Below are positions 41,613 to 50,415 of a stretch of 64,000 bases of DNA, piece after piece. The position numbers and the translations under genes are program-made. Position 1 is the stretch's first letter; each line of letters starts with the position of its first letter. The notes under the pieces are model-generated. The model made no database searches. It saw nothing but the letters and a program-made list of their open reading frames with translations, and was not told where the DNA came from. The stretch is from Paenibacillus ginsengarvi. Its GTDB lineage: Bacteria; Bacillota; Bacilli; Paenibacillales; NBRC-103111. The stretch lies in the NCBI RefSeq assembly GCF_003626695.1, contig NZ_RBAH01000018.1:8363-72362 (forward strand), in the 5' to 3' direction.

Positions 41613-42713
41613 TTGATTCGGACCGAAGAACTGCTGCTTAACGTCGGACCCCAGCATCCGAGCACGCATGGCGTATTCCGCGTCATCGTCAAGCTCGACG
41701 GCGAAATCATTACCGAGGCTCGGCCCGTAGTCGGCTATTTGCACCGGGGGACGGAAAAGCTTGCGGAAGATTTGAACTATATGCAGATTATCCCTTACAC
41801 CGACCGGATGGATTACGTCTCGGCGATGACGAACAATTACGTGCTATGTCATGCCGTCGAAACGATGCTTCAGCTCGAAATACCCGATCGCGCCCAATAT
41901 TTGCGCCTGATCGCGATGGAGCTTCAGCGGGTGGCTAGCCATCTGGTGTGGTGGGGCACTTATTTGCTCGATATCGGGGCGATCAGCCCGTTTTTGTTCG
42001 CTTTCAAAGATCGGGAGATTATTATCGACTTGTTCAACGAATTGTGCGGAGCAAGGCTGACGTACAATTATATGCGGGTAGGCGGCGTCAAGTGGGACGC
42101 GCCGGAAGGCTGGATCGAGAAGGTTAGAAAGTTCGTCCCGCATATGCGCGAACAGCTGAAAGTGTACGACGATCTCGTGAGCGGGAACGAAATTTTCCTG
42201 GCCCGTATCAAAGGGGTCGGGACGTATACGGCCGAGGATGCTATCAACTACGGGCTAAGCGGTGCGAACTTACGCTGTACAGGCGTCAAATGGGACCTGC
42301 GTAAAGACCAGCCGTACGGCATTTACGATCGGTTCGATTTTGATGTTCCGGTCGGCATAAACGGGGATTGTTATGACCGGTACTTGGTCCGGCTCGAAGA
42401 GCTGCGCCAGTCGCTGCGTATCATCGAACAAGCGGTAGAGCAGTTTCCCGAAGGCGGCGACATTATGGGCAAAGTGCCTCGTGTCGTTCGACCGCCCGAA
42501 GGGGAAGCCTACGTACGTATCGAGTCGCCGCGCGGAGAGATCGGCTGCCATATCGTATCGAAGGGCAAAGATAAGCCGTATCGGCTGAAATTCCGGCGTC
42601 CATCGTTCGTTAACCTGCAAATTTTGCCCAAGCTGCTCGTCGGGCAGCCGATGGCGAACATGATCATGATACTCGGCGGTATCGATATCGTGCTCGGGGA
42701 GGTGGATGGCTGA
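41613..42713 (+). CDS. nuoD: NADH-quinone oxidoreductase subunit D
   Basis: The 366-residue subunit forms the quinone site with NuoB. It shows LNVGPQHPSTHGVFR at the N-terminus (the quinone-contacting His), the GTEKLAEDLNYMQ segment, and a C-terminal PEGEAYVRIESPRGEIGCHIVS block ending in the iron-free remnant of the hydrogenase fold. It starts at TTG 41613 behind GGAGGTG; no in-frame ATG lies nearby. The TGA stop shares one base with the nuoH start. Confidence 0.95.
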   Translation: MIRTEELLLNVGPQHPSTHGVFRVIVKLDGEIITEARPVVGYLHRGTEKLAEDLNYMQIIPYTDRMDYVSAMTNNYVLCHAVETMLQLEIPDRAQYLRLIAMELQRVASHLVWWGTYLLDIGAISPFLFAFKDREIIIDLFNELCGARLTYNYMRVGGVKWDAPEGWIEKVRKFVPHMREQLKVYDDLVSGNEIFLARIKGVGTYTAEDAINYGLSGANLRCTGVKWDLRKDQPYGIYDRFDFDVPVGINGDCYDRYLVRLEELRQSLRIIEQAVEQFPEGGDIMGKVPRVVRPPEGEAYVRIESPRGEIGCHIVSKGKDKPYRLKFRRPSFVNLQILPKLLVGQPMANMIMILGGIDIVLGEVDG

Positions 42714-43720
42714 TGCTGGATCTGTTGTCCAAACAGCTGACATGGGTGAATTTCGGCATCATGTTCGCCTTTGCGGTATTGTTTCTTTTGCTTATTCTCG
42801 GATATGTGACCTATGCGATCTATTTCGAGCGGAAGGTGCTCGGCTGGATGCAGTTCCGCCACGGTCCGACCAAGACGGGGCCGCTTGGTTTGCTGCAGAC
42901 GGTGGCCGACGTGCTGAAGCTGCTCATTAAGGAAGATACGATTCCGAAAAAGGCGGATCGCGGGCTGTTTATACTGGCGCCTGCCCTTACGTTTATACCC
43001 GCCTTTGCGGTGCTGGCGACGTTTCCTTTTACGAAAACGTGGCAGTTTGCCGATCTGAATGTCGGCCTGCTCTATTATGCGGCGTTGTCGAGCATATCGA
43101 CGATCGGCATCGTGCTCGGCGGCTGGGCGTCCAACAATAAATATTCGCTGCTTGGCGGCATGCGTTCCGCCGCGCAAATGATTAGCTATGAAATCCCGCT
43201 GGTCATGTCGATGGTAGGCGTAATTCTCCTCTCCGGCAGCTTGAACTTGCGCAAAATCGTGGAGGCTCAGGGCAACTGGTTCTGGGAATGGAACTTTGTC
43301 CCGCAAATTATCGGGTTTGTCGTCTTCATTATCGCCGCCGTATCCGAGCTGAACCGGACGCCGTTCGACTTGCCGGAAGCGGAGTCGGAGCTGGTAGCCG
43401 GGTATCACGTCGAATACAGCGGTTTCCGCTTTGCCTTCTTCATGCTGGCGGAGTATGTGTATACGTTTGCGATTGCGGCTCTGACTACGGTACTGTTTCT
43501 GGGCGGCTGGCATGCGCCGTTTCCGTTCCTGGATTTCATACCGGGCATTCTCTGGTTTTTGATCAAAATGTCGATTTGCGTCTTTTTTATGTTCTGGCTG
43601 CGCGCGACTTTGCCGCGGGTAAGGATCGACCAGCTGATGGGTCTTGGCTGGAAGGTGCTGCTGCCTCTTGCGCTTGTGAACATTTTCTTGACGGCAATCG
43701 TGAAGGAGATCTTACGTTAA
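42713..43720 (+). CDS. nuoH: NADH-quinone oxidoreductase subunit H
   Basis: The 335-residue membrane subunit (about eight helices) connects the quinone site to the proton pumps. Family marks are YFERKVLGWMQFRHGPTKTG near 37-56, SMRSAAQM-like GGMRSAAQMISYEIPL, and the acidic loop ELNRTPFDLPEAESELVAGYHVEYS. The start codon overlaps the nuoD stop. The gap to nuoI (130 bp) is unusually long and structured. Confidence 0.96.
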   Translation: MLDLLSKQLTWVNFGIMFAFAVLFLLLILGYVTYAIYFERKVLGWMQFRHGPTKTGPLGLLQTVADVLKLLIKEDTIPKKADRGLFILAPALTFIPAFAVLATFPFTKTWQFADLNVGLLYYAALSSISTIGIVLGGWASNNKYSLLGGMRSAAQMISYEIPLVMSMVGVILLSGSLNLRKIVEAQGNWFWEWNFVPQIIGFVVFIIAAVSELNRTPFDLPEAESELVAGYHVEYSGFRFAFFMLAEYVYTFAIAALTTVLFLGGWHAPFPFLDFIPGILWFLIKMSICVFFMFWLRATLPRVRIDQLMGLGWKVLLPLALVNIFLTAIVKEILR

Positions 43721-43763
43721 GGCGACTTTCCGAAAACGAGTACCGCTGCACTCGAGCAGATAA

Positions 43764-43831
43764 AGCCGGTTTACATGTGAGGACTTTCTCTGCAGCAATC
43801 GGACTTCGGAAAGCGTCCTACCATACCGGCT
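43764..43831 (+). promoter_or_regulatory. Structured leader before nuoI
   Basis: AGCCGGT and ACCGGCT form an outer stem around TTACATGTGAGGACTTTC, an irregular loop, and GGAAAGCGTCCTA. The inner part resembles a diverged copy of the atpD leader (TTACGATGTGAGTTTTC to GGAAAGCTCTTAGG). Just upstream, CTTTCCGAA (43726) could pair with TTCGGAAAG (43805). Translation of nuoI starts 20 bp after the outer stem, behind TTGGAGGG. Confidence 0.45.
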
Positions 43832-43850
43832 GGATTGGAGGGAAAGCATT

Positions 43851-44309
43851 ATGAAAGGGATTGTGAAAGGGCTCGGGCTGACGTTTAAGACTATGCTGCA
43901 AAAAAAAGTGACGTACGCGTACCCGGATGTGCCGCTTCAGATGCCGGACCGGTTTCGCGGCATTCAGCATTTCGACCCGGAGAAATGTATCGTCTGCAAC
44001 CAGTGCGCCAGAATATGCCCGACCGACTGCATCACCTTGACCGGGAAAAAGAACCCCGATCCGGAAAGCAAAATGAAGCTCATTATCGACACATTCGATA
44101 TTAACTTCGAAATCTGCATCCTGTGCGATTTCTGCACCGAGGTATGCCCGACGGAAGCGATCGTCATGACGAACAATTTCGAGCTTAGCACGTACAGCCG
44201 CGACGATTTGTTCAAAAACTTGGAATGGCTGAATGACAACAATACGAATGTTCGTAAAGAGAACAATCTGGCGGCGCCCAAGGGAGGAGCCAAAAAAGAT
44301 GCTGGCTAA
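43851..44309 (+). CDS. nuoI: NADH-quinone oxidoreductase subunit I
   Basis: The 152-residue ferredoxin-like subunit carries clusters N6a and N6b. The two four-Cys motifs are CIVCNQCARICPTDC near 46-60 and CILCDFCTEVCPTEA near 89-103. The C-terminal tail is rich in Asn, Lys and Gly and is variable. ATG 43851 follows GGAGGG. nuoJ begins 11 bp before its end. Confidence 0.95.
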   Translation: MKGIVKGLGLTFKTMLQKKVTYAYPDVPLQMPDRFRGIQHFDPEKCIVCNQCARICPTDCITLTGKKNPDPESKMKLIIDTFDINFEICILCDFCTEVCPTEAIVMTNNFELSTYSRDDLFKNLEWLNDNNTNVRKENNLAAPKGGAKKDAG

Positions 44310-44823
44310 TATCGCGGACTTTTTCTCTAGCGGCGCCAACCTGGTTTTTTTCCTGTTCGCCTTGTTCGCGATCGGCGGCGCCATCTTTATGATCAGCTTC
44401 ACGAAAGTCGTTTCGATGGTCGTATCGGTAGCCGTTACGTTCCTGAGCCTCGCCGGGCTGTACGTGCTGCTGGAGGCGGAATTTCTCGCGATGGCGCAGG
44501 TGCTTATCTATGCCGGGGGCATCTCTATCCTGATGATTTTCGGCATTATGATGACCCGCCATCAGGGAGAAGAGGAAGAGTCGAAGCAGCCTTGGTACTC
44601 AAGACTGTTATGGATCGGCATTATCGGGCTGTTCGGGATTTTGTTTTATGTCTTTCAGAAGACGACGTTTCCGCAAACCGAGTTCAAGGCGCCGGAGGAC
44701 AATACGCTCGAGATCGGCAAACTGCTCTTCAATCAGCATGTGATCCCGTTCGAGTTAATGTCGGTGCTGCTCACTGTTGCATTTATCGGCGCTATCGTTT
44801 TGGCGAAGAGGGAGGAAGAATAG
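44299..44823 (+). CDS. nuoJ: NADH-quinone oxidoreductase subunit J
   Basis: The 174-residue membrane protein has five hydrophobic helices and the conserved segment LLEAEFLAMAQVLIYAGGISILMIF near 55-79, which includes the pi-bulge helix of NuoJ. The start ATG lies inside the end of nuoI, behind GGGAGGAG. The stop is followed at once by nuoK. Confidence 0.94.
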   Translation: MLANIADFFSSGANLVFFLFALFAIGGAIFMISFTKVVSMVVSVAVTFLSLAGLYVLLEAEFLAMAQVLIYAGGISILMIFGIMMTRHQGEEEESKQPWYSRLLWIGIIGLFGILFYVFQKTTFPQTEFKAPEDNTLEIGKLLFNQHVIPFELMSVLLTVAFIGAIVLAKREEE

Positions 44824-44824
44824 C

Positions 44825-45136
44825 ATGAGCGGCACGATTCTGCCTTACTTGACGCTGGGAGCTATTTTGTTTTGCGTAGGCTTGTACGGGGCGCTGACGA
44901 AGAAAAACGCCGTCATCGTCCTGCTGTCGATCGAGCTTATGCTGAATGCGGCGAACCTGAATCTGGTCGCTTTCTCCAAATTCAGCATCGCTCCCTCGCT
45001 GCAAGGCCAAATTTTCTCCTTGTTCAACATGACGGTGGCGGCGGCTGAAGTAGCGATCGGAATCGCCATCCTCATTACGTTGTATCGGAACAAAGGAACG
45101 TCGAATGTGGACGACATGAACGAATTGAGGAAGTAA
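44825..45136 (+). CDS. nuoK: NADH-quinone oxidoreductase subunit K
   Basis: The 103-residue membrane protein has three helices. The conserved Glu of the first pump-like helix is in LLSIELMLNAANLNLVAF, and the second in AAAEVAIGIAILITLYR. The ATG stands one base after the nuoJ stop, with GAGGGAGGAAGA upstream as ribosome binding site. Confidence 0.95.
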   Translation: MSGTILPYLTLGAILFCVGLYGALTKKNAVIVLLSIELMLNAANLNLVAFSKFSIAPSLQGQIFSLFNMTVAAAEVAIGIAILITLYRNKGTSNVDDMNELRK

Positions 45137-45150
45137 CGGGAGGAAAGAAG

Positions 45151-47034
45151 ATGGAGGCGTACGCAAAAATCGCTTGGCTCATCCCACTGTTTCCGCTTTT
45201 CGCGTTCCTCGTTCTGCTTGCCGCAGGCCGCGGCTGGAAGCGGGCGGCCCCATATGTCGGCACTCTGGCAACGCTCGCGTCGTTCATCGTATCGGTGCTC
45301 GTGTTCGCGGAACGTCTTGGGAAAAACGCGGAGGATTACACCTGGAACTCGCTGGAATGGATCAAGCTCGGAGATTATTCGCTCGCGATGGGGTACGAGA
45401 TCAACAACCTGAACGCGCTTATGTTGATCGTCGTCTCGCTCGTCAGCTTTCTGGTCAATCTGTACTCCAAAGGATATATGGAGGGCGACGAGCGCATCTC
45501 GGTATTTTACAGCTACGTGGCGTTGTTCACGTTTGCCATGCTCGGCGTCGTCATGGCCGAAAATTTGCTCCAGTTATATATTTTCTGGGAGCTCGTCGGT
45601 CTTGGCTCCTTCCTGCTGATCGGCTTCTGGTACTTCAAGCCGGAAGCGAAGGCGGCCGCGAAGAAAGCATTTATTATCACAAGAATCGGCGACGTCGGTC
45701 TGTTCCTCGCCATCTTGCTGCTGTTCTGGCATATGCCGGGCCATTCGCTCGATTTCACGAATATTCATAACGCCTTTGCCGAAGGAAAAATATCCGGCGG
45801 CACCGCCACTCTGATTGCGCTGTTGATCTTCATCGGAGCAGTCGGGAAATCAGGCCAATTCCCGCTTCATACCTGGCTTCCAGACGCAATGGAAGGTCCG
45901 ACTCCGATCAGCGCCCTGATTCACGCGGCTACGATGGTAGCTGCCGGGGTGTATTTGGTCGCCCGGACGTTCGACATCTTTCAGGCGTCGCCTGCCGCAC
46001 TCGATACGGTTGCTTATGTCGGGGCTTTCACGGCGATTTTCGCCGCTACGATCGGGGTGGCGCAGAACGATATCAAGCGGGTTCTCGCTTATTCTACGGT
46101 AAGCCAGCTCGGCTATATGATGATGGCGCTTGGCGTAAGCGCCACCGTATCAGCGGGCATGTTCCATCTGTTCACCCATGCGTTCTTCAAAGCGCTCTTG
46201 TTCCTCGGGGCAGGCAGCGTCATTCATGCTGTACATACGCAAAACATTCACGAAATGGGCGGATTGTCGTCCAAAATGAAAATAACCGCCTGGACGTTCG
46301 GCATCGGGGCGCTCGCGCTGTCGGGCATTCCGCCGTTCTCGGGTTTCTGGTCCAAGGATGCGATTTTGGCCGAGGCTTATGCCGGCGGTCATACGGTTTT
46401 GTTTATCGTCGGACTTGTAGCAGCCTTCTTTACGGCATTTTACATGGCACGCCTGTTCTTCCTCGTCTTTACGGGCAAGCCTCGGGGCGAGCATCACAAA
46501 CATGCTCATGAATCGCCTGCGGTTATGACGGTCCCGCTCGTTATTTTGGCGGTGCTGGCTGTCGTATCCGGCTTTGTGATGACGCCGTTTAACGGCTGGT
46601 TCGGCGAATGGCTTACCGGACAAACGCCGGAAGAACACAATGCGGCAATGGTTATGATCTTGTCGACGATTGTCGGCCTGCTCGGACTCGGACTCGGCTA
46701 TACGATGTACGGTCCAGGGAAGGCGTATCGCGCCGCCAAAACGGACGGAGACTCCTGGCTGTACCGGCTTGTACACCATAAATATTACATCGACGAGCTG
46801 TACGGCATCATCATCGTGAAACCGCTGAAAGCGTTAGGATCGGGATTGACGCGTTTCGATCAGGTCGTTGTGGACGGCATCGTTCGGTTATGCGCGTCGG
46901 CCGTTACCGGCTTGGGACGACTCGGTTCGCGCGCACAGAACGGGCAAGTGCAAGTATACGGTCTCGTCATGCTCCTCGGGCTCGTGGCGCTTCTGCTCGT
47001 ATTTGCCGGGAGGAGGTTATTGAATGTTTGGTAG
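45151..47034 (+). CDS. nuoL: NADH-quinone oxidoreductase subunit L
   Basis: The 627-residue antiporter-like subunit is the outermost proton pump of complex I. It has the core of 14 helices, with the Glu in IFWELVGLGSFLLIGFW and the Lys in VGKSGQFPLHTWLPDAMEGPTP, followed by the C-terminal lateral helix (about 490-600). The ATG follows GGGAGG. Its end overlaps nuoM by 11 bp. A His-rich loop (about residues 448-453) is minor and not conserved. Confidence 0.95.
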   Translation: MEAYAKIAWLIPLFPLFAFLVLLAAGRGWKRAAPYVGTLATLASFIVSVLVFAERLGKNAEDYTWNSLEWIKLGDYSLAMGYEINNLNALMLIVVSLVSFLVNLYSKGYMEGDERISVFYSYVALFTFAMLGVVMAENLLQLYIFWELVGLGSFLLIGFWYFKPEAKAAAKKAFIITRIGDVGLFLAILLLFWHMPGHSLDFTNIHNAFAEGKISGGTATLIALLIFIGAVGKSGQFPLHTWLPDAMEGPTPISALIHAATMVAAGVYLVARTFDIFQASPAALDTVAYVGAFTAIFAATIGVAQNDIKRVLAYSTVSQLGYMMMALGVSATVSAGMFHLFTHAFFKALLFLGAGSVIHAVHTQNIHEMGGLSSKMKITAWTFGIGALALSGIPPFSGFWSKDAILAEAYAGGHTVLFIVGLVAAFFTAFYMARLFFLVFTGKPRGEHHKHAHESPAVMTVPLVILAVLAVVSGFVMTPFNGWFGEWLTGQTPEEHNAAMVMILSTIVGLLGLGLGYTMYGPGKAYRAAKTDGDSWLYRLVHHKYYIDELYGIIIVKPLKALGSGLTRFDQVVVDGIVRLCASAVTGLGRLGSRAQNGQVQVYGLVMLLGLVALLLVFAGRRLLNVW

Positions 47035-48658
47035 CTGGCCCATCTTGTCGACGATCATCCTCTCGCCGCTGCTCGGCATTATCGCTTTGCTGTTTATACC
47101 GAAGCATAAAGGTCGCGCGCTGAAAACGGCTGCAATTGCCGGGGCGTTCATTCCGCTTATACTGGCTGCGCTTCTGTACGCCGATTTCCAGAACGACACG
47201 GCAGACATGCAGTACAAGGAAGACGTGAACTGGATTCAAATTCCGCTGAATAAGGAAATCAGCGAGATTAGCGAAGTGAAGCAGTTTTTTTACGAATTTG
47301 ACTATACGCTTGCCATTGACGGTTTGTCGTTGCCGCTCGTCTTCCTGACCGCGCTTGTGACCGCGATGGCGGCGCTTGCCTCCGTCCATGTGAAGAAGCG
47401 GTGGAAGTCGTTCTACATCTGGTTTTTGCTGCTGGAAGTCGGCATGTTCGGCGTATTTATGGCCCGGGATCTATTCCTGTTCTTCCTGTTCTTCGAGCTA
47501 ACGCTCATTCCGATGTTTTTCTTAATCGGCATATGGGGATACGGCGAACGGGAGAAAGCGGCGAACAAGTTTTTGATTTATAATGGGATCGGCTCGGCCA
47601 TCATGCTGCTCGCTTTTTTCATCATTGTCAACACGGCGGGCTTCACAACGCAGACCGTCGGCGACGTAACCCAATTTTTCTATAGCGGCAGTCTCGAGGT
47701 CATCACGAAAAACTTGTTCCAGGATACGTCGGCGTTCGTCCATGCAGGTACCGAAGTGTTCCCGGGTAATCCGTTTTACTTGAGCGGGGCGATGAAATGG
47801 ACGCTGTTCCTGATGCTTCTCGTCGCATTCGGCATCAAGCTGCCGATCTTCCCGTTCCATACATGGATGCTGAACGTACATACGGAAGCGCATCCCGCTG
47901 TCGTCATGATTCACTCCGGCATCCTGCTGAAAATGGGGGCATACGGCTTGCTCAGCTTCGGCATCATGCTGTTTCCCGAGCAGGCGAAGTCAGCGGCCGT
48001 GTTTATTGCTTTACTCGGCGTCATCAACATTTTGTATGGCGCGATACTCGCTTTTCGCCAAACCGATTTCAAGCTCATACTCGCTTATTCCAGTATCAGC
48101 CATATGGGCATCGTCCTGCTCGGTCTGGCGGCGTTTAATGAAATCGGCCTCAAAGGGGCCATCTTCCAGCTGGTCTCGCACGGGCTCATCTCGGCCCTCA
48201 TGTTTCTGCTGGTCGGAAGCTTGTACGAGCGGACGGAAACGACGGAAATCCGCAAGCTTGGCGGGCTGGCCGCATCGCTTCCGTTTCTGTGCGGGTTCCT
48301 GATGCTGGCGGGTATGGCTTCTCTTGGGTTGCCGCTGCTGTCCGGTTTTATTAGCGAATTCCTGGCGTTCCTCGGCTTGTTTGACAGTATGCCGGTTATG
48401 ACGGTGATCGGCGCGCTCGGCATCATTTTAACGGCGGTTTACGTCTTGCGCGGGGTGCTGAAAGTAAGCTATGGCCCGATGAACGAGTCGTACCGGGATA
48501 TTCGCGATGCGAGGCTGATCGAAGCGATTCCGATGATTACGCTGGCCGCTTTCATTATCCTGATCGGCATCTATCCCGCCGTGCTTAGCGAGCCTATGCA
48601 GATGACGGTGAGCGGAATCGACCAATGGATACATAACATCGGGAAGATGGGAGGATAA
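47024..48658 (+). CDS. nuoM: NADH-quinone oxidoreductase subunit M
   Basis: The 544-residue antiporter-like subunit contains LFFELTLIPMFFLIGIWG with the pump Glu, and GIKLPIFPFHTWMLNVHTEAHPAVVMIHSG with the pump Lys and the quinone-oxidoreductase signature. The start ATG lies inside nuoL behind GGGAGGAGG. An extra polar loop (about 55-85) before the third helix contains many charged residues. Confidence 0.95.
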   Translation: MFGSWPILSTIILSPLLGIIALLFIPKHKGRALKTAAIAGAFIPLILAALLYADFQNDTADMQYKEDVNWIQIPLNKEISEISEVKQFFYEFDYTLAIDGLSLPLVFLTALVTAMAALASVHVKKRWKSFYIWFLLLEVGMFGVFMARDLFLFFLFFELTLIPMFFLIGIWGYGEREKAANKFLIYNGIGSAIMLLAFFIIVNTAGFTTQTVGDVTQFFYSGSLEVITKNLFQDTSAFVHAGTEVFPGNPFYLSGAMKWTLFLMLLVAFGIKLPIFPFHTWMLNVHTEAHPAVVMIHSGILLKMGAYGLLSFGIMLFPEQAKSAAVFIALLGVINILYGAILAFRQTDFKLILAYSSISHMGIVLLGLAAFNEIGLKGAIFQLVSHGLISALMFLLVGSLYERTETTEIRKLGGLAASLPFLCGFLMLAGMASLGLPLLSGFISEFLAFLGLFDSMPVMTVIGALGIILTAVYVLRGVLKVSYGPMNESYRDIRDARLIEAIPMITLAAFIILIGIYPAVLSEPMQMTVSGIDQWIHNIGKMGG

Positions 48659-48662
48659 AGCC

Positions 48663-50207
48663 ATGAATCAACTGGAGCGTTTAACGGCAGGCGATATCGT
48701 CCATCTGGCCCCGGAGATCACCCTGGTTATTACGGCGGTCGTCCTGTCGCTCATCGATCTGGCTTTGCCGCGCTCGGTCAGCCGCAATTTTCTCGGATGG
48801 CTCGCGCTAGTCGGAACCGCCGTATCGGCCGCCTTCGTTCTCGGCGATATCGCCGCTCTTAATCCTTCGGGGGCGGAACAGCAGGCCACAGCCATCTCGC
48901 TGCTTGGCAACAGCTGGCGCGTGGACGATTTCGCGAACTTGTTCAAGCTGCTGTTCCTCGGGGGCACGGCGCTCATCCTGCTTATGAGCATCGGGAATGT
49001 CAAGGAGAGCGAAATTCCGCATACCGGCGAATATTATTACTTATTCCTCCCGGCCACGCTCGGAGCTATGGTCATGGCCTCCTCGGGGGACTTGATTACG
49101 CTGTTCGTCGGTCTGGAATTACTTAGCATCACGTCCTACGTACTCGTAGGTATGCGCAAAAAGATATATGCCTCCAGCGAAGCGGCGTTCAAATATGTCG
49201 TGACGGGCGGTATTTCGTCCGCGATCATTTTGTACGGAATGTCGTTTCTGTACGGTATGTCCGGGTCAACGAATATTGCGGTTATCAACCAATCGCTGTC
49301 AGCCAATTACGCGTCGTTTGAGCCTTTGATTTACATGGCCTTCTTTCTGCTGCTCGCCGGTTTCGGCTTCAAGATTGCGGCAGCGCCTTTTCATATGTGG
49401 GCGCCGGATGTGTACGAAGGGGCTCCGAACCCGGTAACGGCTTACTTGGCTGTAGTATCCAAAGCGGCCGGCGTTGCCATCACATTCCGCGTCTTGTATG
49501 ACTTGTTCGGCTATAGAGGCTTGTTCGAGCAGCCTATCCATACGGATGTGCTTGCCGCTATAGGCGCGCTTGCAGCAGCTGCAATGATCGTAGGGAACTT
49601 CATCGCGCTCCGGCAAACGAATATGAAGCGGATGCTTGCGTATTCGGGGATTGCCAATGCCGGGTATTTGCTCGTACCGATCGGCACGCATTTCGGCATG
49701 GTCCATTACTCCAACTTTTCGGAAATGTTCTTCTACCTGATCGCCTATATGTTTATGAACATCGGAGCCATCGCGGTATTCATGGCGGTAAGCAACGCGG
49801 CGAAAAGCGAAAATATTTCCGCCTTTGCGGGCTTGTATTACCGCGCCCCGGGACTAGCCATAGCGATGGTCATTCTGATCTTATCGCTGGCGGGGCTTCC
49901 GGTAACGGGCGGATTTTTCGGTAAGCTGTACATTATGCTCGGTACACTGCAAATGCAGCATTATTGGCTGGCCGCCATTATGATCGGAACAAGCGTCGTT
50001 TCGTTCTACTACTACTTCGGCGTCATCCGGCAAATGTTCATGCGGTCGGAAGCGGATGAAACGGCGGTCAAAGCAACGCTCACGAACAGCATTACGATCT
50101 GGATTTGTGTGGCGGCTACCTTGCTGACCGGCTTTTTTCCTCACGTGGTGCTGCGCTTCATCGAATCGGTTTTCAGCTTGCAGAACGATTTGTTTCTGGG
50201 CATGTGA
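48663..50207 (+). CDS. nuoN: NADH-quinone oxidoreductase subunit N
   Basis: The 514-residue antiporter-like subunit closes the operon. It has LFVGLELLSITSYVLVG with the pump Glu, and FKIAAAPFHMWAPDVYEGAPNPV with the pump Lys and the conserved signature. The start is four bases after the nuoM stop, with GGGAGG inside the end of nuoM. A strong terminator follows 14 bp past the stop, so nuoE, F and G are not part of this unit. Confidence 0.95.
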   Translation: MNQLERLTAGDIVHLAPEITLVITAVVLSLIDLALPRSVSRNFLGWLALVGTAVSAAFVLGDIAALNPSGAEQQATAISLLGNSWRVDDFANLFKLLFLGGTALILLMSIGNVKESEIPHTGEYYYLFLPATLGAMVMASSGDLITLFVGLELLSITSYVLVGMRKKIYASSEAAFKYVVTGGISSAIILYGMSFLYGMSGSTNIAVINQSLSANYASFEPLIYMAFFLLLAGFGFKIAAAPFHMWAPDVYEGAPNPVTAYLAVVSKAAGVAITFRVLYDLFGYRGLFEQPIHTDVLAAIGALAAAAMIVGNFIALRQTNMKRMLAYSGIANAGYLLVPIGTHFGMVHYSNFSEMFFYLIAYMFMNIGAIAVFMAVSNAAKSENISAFAGLYYRAPGLAIAMVILILSLAGLPVTGGFFGKLYIMLGTLQMQHYWLAAIMIGTSVVSFYYYFGVIRQMFMRSEADETAVKATLTNSITIWICVAATLLTGFFPHVVLRFIESVFSLQNDLFLGM

Positions 50208-50220
50208 CGTATATTTGTTA

Positions 50221-50257
50221 AGAAGCCTTTCCGATTCAGCGGAAGGCTTCTTTTTTT
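50221..50257 (+). terminator. Terminator of the nuo operon
   Basis: AGAAGCCTT-T-CCG pairs with CGG-AAGGCTTCT around ATTCAG, followed by seven T residues. One of the strongest terminators in the window. Confidence 0.93.
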
Positions 50258-50307
50258 CGTCAAATACTAGGAGGAAGCGATTATTTCCCGGGAAAACACA
50301 CTGTGAA

Positions 50308-50337
50308 TTGGGCCTTTGGGCCTTATTTTGATACAAT
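50308..50337 (+). promoter_or_regulatory. Candidate promoter of the subtilase gene
   Basis: TTGGGC and TACAAT are 18 bp apart, about 80 bp before the start codon. The spacer holds a small GGCC-TTTG-GGCC palindrome. Confidence 0.4.
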
Positions 50338-50415
50338 GAAAAGGGATGAAGGCCATGATGAAGAAATATATAAGTTCGGACTAATAGCGATGAAACGTTA
50401 AAGAGGATCTAACCG

